A DNA stretch of 64,000 nucleotides from Bryum argenteum (taxonomy: Eukaryota; Streptophyta; Bryopsida; Bryales; Bryaceae), in assembly GCA_037043015.1 (NCBI GenBank), contig CM073321.1, forward strand, positions 4,980,001 to 5,044,000, in the 5' to 3' direction. The translations under genes were made by a program, and so were the position numbers. A model generated the notes under the pieces. It saw only the letters and a program-made list of their open reading frames with translations. It did no database searches and had not been told where the DNA came from. Below are positions 58,146 through 64,000 of the stretch, piece by piece. Each line of letters starts with the position of its first letter. The stretch's first letter is position 1.

Positions 58146-60033
58146 TTAATGTATAATATAATTTACATAAAGGTGGGTCCCTAGAATCGCGACCTTAGTA
58201 TTCTGACTTGGGGCCCTGCATAAGTCCTGGATTTGCATGATTTGGTCTCGCCCCTCGGGTTCATAATCGACGTCCACCCTCAACGCCTTGAGAGCACTAA
58301 CTACTTGGGTTTGGCAATCTTCCGAAAGCTGCAAGAAAAGGAGAAGCGACGTTCCATAAGAAGCCACACATTCCAAGGTCCAAATTCAATTGCCAACATT
58401 TACCTGTGCCCAAAAAGTAGCTTTGTTCAAGAAGGAATTGAATTGCTCGTCGGGGAACTTCTGTTTTGGGAATTTCAATTCCTCCCTAGACTTCGGGTTC
58501 CAGTTCCATCTGTCCAACGAGGTAAGCTTGGAGTTGATGTCTATTGCAGAGGTTGCAAATGCGTACAACTTCTCGATGAGCATCTTGGAGAGATGGAAGT
58601 TCTCGTAATGCTCCTTCACCTTCTCGATGAACTTACCTTCGTACTTCTCATCACAAATTGGAAGAAGCTTCTTCAGCTCCTGTTCTAAAGTACCTCTCTT
58701 GGCTGTTACATGCTTGTGGATGTATTCGTTAATCCCGTGCCCTCTCCATTCGTCCCTATTTGGAAACATCTTCTCGAAATTCTTTGCTACAGTATTAGCA
58801 GCCTTTGATATATCCCTCTGCATTTTACAAGAAAGGTGTATTAGTGGCGTTACAAAAGTGTATGTTGGCAGGGACTCATATGTGATAACTAACCCGGTAG
58901 AGGAAGTTTGTAAGCCCAGGAATCGTAAGTGAAAACCAAGTCCGAACACTTTTGGTCTCTGCTTTGTTATAATCAGCCTCTGATACCAAGCCCTTGAAAT
59001 ATTCAAGAGGCTTTTTTCCAACTGCATACAGTTGATATATCTTATGCACAAGATTCTCCTTCACATGGCTATTTTGATTGCGCCTGAAAATCCATCAACG
59101 GCAAGCAATAAATGAGAAAACGGATTGAGTTAAATTTCAAATTGAAATGGTTGAAAGGATTATGAAGGCAGAAACTTACTGATTTATGTCATACAAGATC
59201 ATAAGCCTGTCCATAACTCTACCCCTGACGTCCAGAATGATGCAATCAACGGAAAAATGCCACTCAATATCATGAGCGTGCTTTCTATTGATGATTGGTA
59301 GCCAAGCGTGCAACCGGTGATTACCATTCCAAACATTAAACATTTTGTTCGAGAACTGTTGCCAAATTGGACCATCTTTCAATTTCGCTTCAAACTCGTC
59401 GTTAACAGAACGCCAGTTGTCGCTCCACGACAGCATGTCCTCCTCAGTTACGTCATGGGACTTGGAGTTGTCGTCTTCTAAAACAACGTAGAAGACAGTC
59501 GCGCCCTCAATGTATCCTCCATTGATAAATCGACTTTGAAGAGGTTCGATATCATTCTTCATTGCTGGTCTTACAGCTGTCAGTCCCTTCAGCCTGCAAA
59601 GAGGAATGTTTAGAGGTGAATTTTGTTTGGGCTTCAAACGAAGCGCGTCTATCCGGGATCCAGTGTGAACAGCCTCTTGACCTATAAGACTGTCTAATCT
59701 CTCCTCGACCTCAACCTCTATCAAGGGAATGCTATCGTGATCCACCAAACTCTCCTCAGCTCGTTGGGGTCCTTTATCGGGATGTCCACCCTCAACCACT
59801 ATCTGTTAAAAAGAGCGCCACTCCTCAGCAGGCCGTCCGCATTCAACAACGCTCTCCTTAGCGGGACCTGTGCCCTTATCTAGCCTCGAGGTCAATGACA
59901 TCTTCGCCAGTCGATCAGCATCGTCCACGTCATTTGTATGCGTTGATCGAGTTGCAGGTCGATTCTCAGATAGCGGTGTGGCGAAGGTTGTGTTCTTCAA
60001 AGCCGACTCCCCTTCCAACTGACTAAACTCATC
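58146..60033 (-). pseudogene. ParB-type mobile gene, N-terminal part in four exons
   Basis: Minus-strand exons 60033-59180, 59083-58894, 58817-58404 and 58328-58146 have consistent GT-AG borders and joining phases. Exon 1 holds a ParB/Srx-like domain: LTAVRPAMKNDIEPLQSRF, GGYIEGATVFYVVL, PIWQQFSNKMFNVWNGNHRL and HAWLPIIN. GNHRL occupies the (D/N)GxHR loop that binds or hydrolyses nucleotide in this fold. Exons 2-3 are helical and contain DINSKLT, also present in exon A of the first locus. Exon 4 (QVVSALKALRVDVDYEPEG) resembles the first residues of exon A, then ends. So this copy seems to lack the second ParB-like domain and the methyltransferase. One in-frame TAA (59806) is present. DNA partition or modification roles are inference from the fold. 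Confidence 0.6.
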
Positions 60034-60195
60034 TGTTTGAACACAGAAACGGAAGAATAGTCAAGAAAACTTATACAAAAAATGAGTTACAAATCTTATC
60101 CTATATCGTCTACTTTCATTTGATGAAGCTCATTCCAGGGAGGGCAGACAATGGGAGCTGCTTCATAAGGTGAATAATAGTTCTTGGGTGCAATG

Positions 60196-60702
60196 TCAAA
60201 GTTGGGGTTTGATGTTGTCGCCTCGGTATGCTGTGTCGCGACGCGCCCTTCGCTTTGTCTCGACACGTCCTTCGCTGCCTTCGACGGCTGGTAGGGGCAA
60301 GGTACAGCCCCATCGTGGTAAGGTCCCTACGGGTCGCGGGACCTCATCAGGCGCCCGACCCCCCACGCCAGCCGCGTGGGGGAGTAAGGATGCGGCCCAG
60401 AGCGGCGTTGGGGTCGGGGTAGGTGAGCGGGCCGGGGCCCCATCCGGCACCCGACCCCCACCTACATGGCCGATTATGGCTGGGAGGGGCGAACGTGTCC
60501 CCGGGGGCCAACCCAGGCCTCTGGCGTTGAGGCGCCGCGGTGGGGCGAGTGCGGGTCCCAAGACCCCATCGGCCGACCGACCCCCACCTGACTGCAACGC
60601 AGCCCTCACCCACCTAAAGCTGCGCCCACGCGGTGGGTTGCGGCAAGTGAGGGTCCTTGGACACGAGCAAGCGCCAGACTCCTTCCCAAATTGCAAATTC
60701 AC
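60196..60702. repeat. GC-rich block with CGACCCCC / CCCCATC words
   Basis: Long frames exist on both strands, but composition (Pro/Arg/Gly/Ala) and their mirror arrangement point to base bias. Words like CCCCATCCGGCACCCGACCCC recur and resemble the family-D palindromes downstream. Confidence 0.6.
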
Positions 60703-60754
60703 CTAGAAAAACTTCAAATTATTTTTAGAATCGCAACAAATCGAATAGAATTAC

Positions 60755-61290
60755 CTTATCGGGTTCCCGATGGGAAATACAGATCAATAGTTCTCCATTT
60801 AATTTTGACATTTATAAATACAAGGACATTCAACAAAGGTTTTCGTTATCATATTTGAAGATTTAGCGAAAGTATTAGGCAAACTTACCTCATTTGCATT
60901 GATGATCTTATCCTAGCTATGAAGAAAAAATCAATCGAAAGTCCCCATCGGGTACCCGATGGGGTCAGAGTTGCCAAATAGTAGGCATGACAAGCGCGAC
61001 AGAATATCATCGAGGAGATGCAAGATTCTTCTTCTTGCCCCCGTCGGGTACCGGATGGGGTCTTAGGTGCCATTGGGTGTCGTGACGGGCGCTGCTTCAG
61101 TGCGCAAAACATCCATTGTATTCCCATCGGGTACCCGATGCAGTGTTTAGGGCTCATCTGGGAGGCCTTGGTTACCATGTCAAAGTGACAGGGAATGGGC
61201 TTCAATCGATTCGACTCACTCTTTTGTGATGCGGTTTACGTGATGCGGCATAAGTGAGTGTCAGAGGCTATGGTCCGGCACCGGATGGGG
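60755..61290. repeat. Family-D CCCATCGGGTACCCGATGGG palindromes
   Basis: Copies at 60755-60774, 60943-60964 (perfect 22-bp palindrome), 61039-61060 and 61123-61140, with a partial one near 61271. Spacing is irregular. They lie upstream of the ParB-type gene that starts at 60033 (minus). Confidence 0.85.
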
Positions 61291-61880
61291 TAAGGGCCGT
61301 AAATTCAAGGCAACCACGCTGTAGCGTATGTTGAGCTCATTCAAAAACGGTAAAGAGCGTCGTGATCGGACTTAAAACGGAGGAGTTATGGACGGATGAA
61401 GTTTTGGAATTCCAAACTTCATCCACAGATGGCTCATCCGTCTTACGTCCAAATCGCAAACTTGAGGTGGTTTCGGAATCCTCGCGTTGTACCCTACAGC
61501 GTGGTTGAGATTTTTTGCGTAATCGAGAGATCCTCTATGTGTCCACATGTGCAACTCCAAAGAAACGACTCTTGAATGAGGTGGAATTTGCTAACGAGGG
61601 TCCGTCCACGGTGTTGCCCAGGACCTGTGGATTCCGGAATGGTTTGATTCGCCGCGATCGGACACCCTATGGATGCGATATTGACGGATGAAGTTTTTGA
61701 CAAACCATGGGGTTTTTATGGTTTAGTGCTTAGGGTCACACTATCACACTTGCAGTGCACAGAGCTACACCGGTGTTATTAGAGAGGGCTGCACCGATGT
61801 TACAGGGATCATGGTCACACCAACACACCAATAGTGGAGAGTGCTACAGCGGTGTTACAGGGCGGATTACACTGTCAACA
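61291..61880. other. No gene; repeated ACACCGGTGTTA words
   Basis: Near 61745-61870 units like GCTACACCGGTGTTA(T/C)(A/T)G and TCACACTATCACAC repeat. Nothing coding was recognised. Confidence 0.4.
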
Positions 61881-61885
61881 CACCA

Positions 61886-64000
61886 AGGTGATGACAATTG
61901 CCATTTTCGACATGCAATCTGAGACTAAGGACGCACAATCATTTCTTTGGAGGATGCTTAACGAAGTTATGGCGCGTCATGGTGTCGTCAACGTCAATTT
62001 CAAAGGTTTCATGGGTGATAGCGCTCAAGCCAACTGGAACGCTGTTCGAGAGATTTACGGGACGGGAGACAAGAGTGTATGCATGAAAGAGAAAGAGAGA
62101 TTGTGTCTACTCCACTGGACAAAATGCATGCACAGAGTAACAAACTTATACGTACCCGGTGCTCCGCGATGAGCATAAGCGAAGCTGTACACAATATAAG
62201 GATGCAATCAATATGGACAAGGCCGAGACACCCTACCTTGCAATTCAGTTGTGGTGGATGTCAAGTGAAGCTGTTACAGATTTAAATTTGCCAGCCATGG
62301 GATCTTGGCTGGCGCGCTGGCATTTTCGTTACAGGCAATGGAGAGGCTTCATGGATGTTGTAAGCGTGCTTTAACTTTTGATTCTGTGATATGCTTAAAT
62401 ATTTCTCTCGACGTACCATCCACCACGGCACTTTCCATTCTTCTCATACCTCTACTCTGTAAACATGCCTCCCTTGTGCCGCCACTCCCATAATTCATTT
62501 TCCTACACGATCCACATATTCTTGTACTCGCATCTGTTTAGATTTACGTAACAGTTGGTTTCTATTTCCAACAGTCCAAATGACCTAATTTGACTTTGTG
62601 CAGGACCTTACTGATGAAGAGAAAGCTGAAATGCCAATGTGCAATTTGGCTGAAATCATCCACACTGCGTGGTCAAAACAGTCCGGTAAAGACGTTCAGG
62701 ATATTTTAAAAGCATCGATGGACGATTATGTCAGGGCATTCATGCAATGCACACGTTACAACGCTTTTCTACACGGTAACCGCGGTGGAACTGGACCGGA
62801 CAAGGAGGTGCTGCTCTTCAGGCTCGCACATCGAAGTAGGAATCTGAATACAATGTACAAAGCCATGGAAGCCATCCCCGGTGCTAAGGACTTCCTGGTT
62901 GCGGACCCCTAATTATGCTGGCGAGGAAGTTTTTGGATCAAGTAAAAGGCATTTGGAAACGCAACCTGGTGCTGATGACGATTCCCATCGGTTCGACAAG
63001 GTTAACTTCTCTCAGCCAAAGCACTCCAAAAGGAGAACACGCTCTCAGGGATCTTATTCTACTCCTATTCAATTAGATGACGAAGACGTGGATGATATTC
63101 CAGCGGCTGCGCGAGTTCCAACTGCACCCATTGTGCATGTCACTGAAGTCCAAGAAGATGATTGTGAGAAAGGAAAATAGCATATCCGTCGTGTTCCTGC
63201 AAATAGCAATCCGACTTGTATTGGAAACCGGAGCACATCAAAGCAATGCCAGCAGAAGCTCAGTGGGCCAGCAAGCCCAGCACCTACATTCCATGGGACT
63301 CGTCACGATCGCCCGAAGAACCTCGACGTCAAGCAATTTTTCTACTTCTGTCCAGATGAGCTAAACAAGTGTTTTAAAGGCCCCCGTAGTAGGTGGATTA
63401 CGGATCTAATTCTTGATGTCCCAACGGTTTGGCCTGTTCAGAAAGGAACAAATCTAACTATGCGTGAGGTCTTGGCACTTCAACAAGCGGAATTCCAGCT
63501 ACAACAAAAACGACCAATGTCGATGGAGCGTCAGTTTGGATATAACGTTGCCATTGCGGATCAAATTGAAAGCATCCCAATCCCAACACAACGAGATAAG
63601 TACATGACGGTGCGCAACGACAAATCCTGCAAGCATTTTGTCACTCGTAAGAACTGGGAGAAGCAGCTCGCAAGGTGGGAGTCGGCAACGCTTCTACACG
63701 CAGAGATGGCCCGGATCACCCTTATTCCTAACCCAGGTATCGGAGCAGTCATTGATCTGAAATCAACCAGCGGGTCAGAGGCAGCGGAGTACAAGCTTAC
63801 AATAGGATCATTCTCTAGCTGCACTTGTATTGATTTCACAGATATGGCAGTGCACCACAAAGGGCGTGGAGGATGGTATAACTGCAAGCACCTATGCTAC
63901 ATTTTCCGCATGGCTTGTGGATTCCGACTCCAAGACGACCACCTCGTGACCGCCCCCACCTTAAGCTTTAACGAGATAAAGCGCGTACTGCTTGCAGGAA
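61886..64000 (+). pseudogene. MULE-type transposase gene with SWIM zinc finger, running off the window
   Basis: Block order fits Mutator-like elements: FDMQSETKDAQSFLWRML, NFKGFMGDSAQANWNAVREI, CLLHWTKCMHRVTN, then after a 1-nt shift near 62150 LAIQLWWMSSEAVTDL and WLARWHFRYRQWRGFMD. A GTAAGC...GTGCAG intron (62362-62603) follows, then MCNLAEIIHTAWSKQSGKDV and DDYVRAFMQCTRYNAFLHG. After a shift near 62905 a long frame runs to the window end, broken only by TAG at 63178. It carries CTCIDF and a later NCKHL, the CxC..CxH pattern of a SWIM finger, at about 63819-63893. GDSAQANW holds a catalytic Asp; the first catalytic Asp is upstream or lost. The terminal inverted repeats are not in view. Confidence 0.75.

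Noticed and set aside
60170-60706. Two opposed 168-178-residue Pro/Arg/Gly-rich proteins
   Set aside because: GC-rich composition opens frames on both strands; no domain and no promoter or splice context.

Overview
The window looks like a repeat-rich intergenic stretch of nuclear DNA from a streptophyte (land plant or close algal relative). The signs are plant-type transposon families (TNP2/DUF4216 CACTA, DUF659 hAT, SWIM-finger MULE, Ty3/Gypsy), GT-AG introns, a plant telo-box motif and a nuclear copy of an organellar-type large-subunit rRNA fragment. The multi-exon ParB/methyltransferase-like and DUF7869-like elements would fit a non-seed plant better than a typical angiosperm, but the species cannot be fixed from sequence alone. 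I see no confident single-copy host gene. Nearly every coding stretch is a transposon gene, and most carry frameshifts or in-frame stops.

Layout. 0-5 kb (minus): two exons with a HAD/FCP1-like motif, then the C-terminal two thirds of a large ParB-fold plus amino-methyltransferase-like mobile gene, with palindromic repeats in its introns. 5-12 kb: AT-rich, with a small third fragment of that gene near 7.5 kb and a large-subunit rRNA pseudogene at 10.4 kb. 12.2-16.4 kb: telo-box/E2F-like promoter, an intron packed with 11 regularly spaced palindromes, and a DUF7869-type transposase-like gene. 17-26.3 kb: a CACTA element with TNP2 and DUF4216 exons that also carries an open SET-domain frame. 26.3-45 kb: gag scrap, a kinase-like pseudogene, four members of an unrecognised gene family (called U1 here), one of them with a RING-like zinc finger, and a hAT transposase; most are preceded by GC-rich arrays of GACCG/CGGTC palindromes. 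45-50 kb: mostly unassigned, with one more GC-rich array. 50-54 kb: decayed Ty3/Gypsy pol. 56-58 kb: a TE-type ORF whose five in-frame stops are all TAG. 58-60 kb (minus): the N-terminal third of the ParB-type gene. 61.9-64 kb: a MULE transposase gene with a SWIM finger, running off the window.

Three themes tie the window together. (1) Different element types carry their own families of short palindromes, placed in introns, promoters or subterminal DNA. One family recurs at an almost constant 46-bp period with mostly unique 18-19-bp spacers, which is CRISPR-like in layout although no cas gene is present. (2) The ParB-type loci at 0.8-4.9 kb and 58-60 kb look like complementary halves of one long protein: ParB-like domain with GNHRL, helical region, second ParB-like domain with NGQHS, degenerate amino-methyltransferase, acidic/coiled-coil tail. 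(3) Most in-frame stops can be reached from CAG, CGA or CAA by one C-to-T change, and at several sites family consensus predicts the lost residue. This fits decay of methylated, silenced elements.
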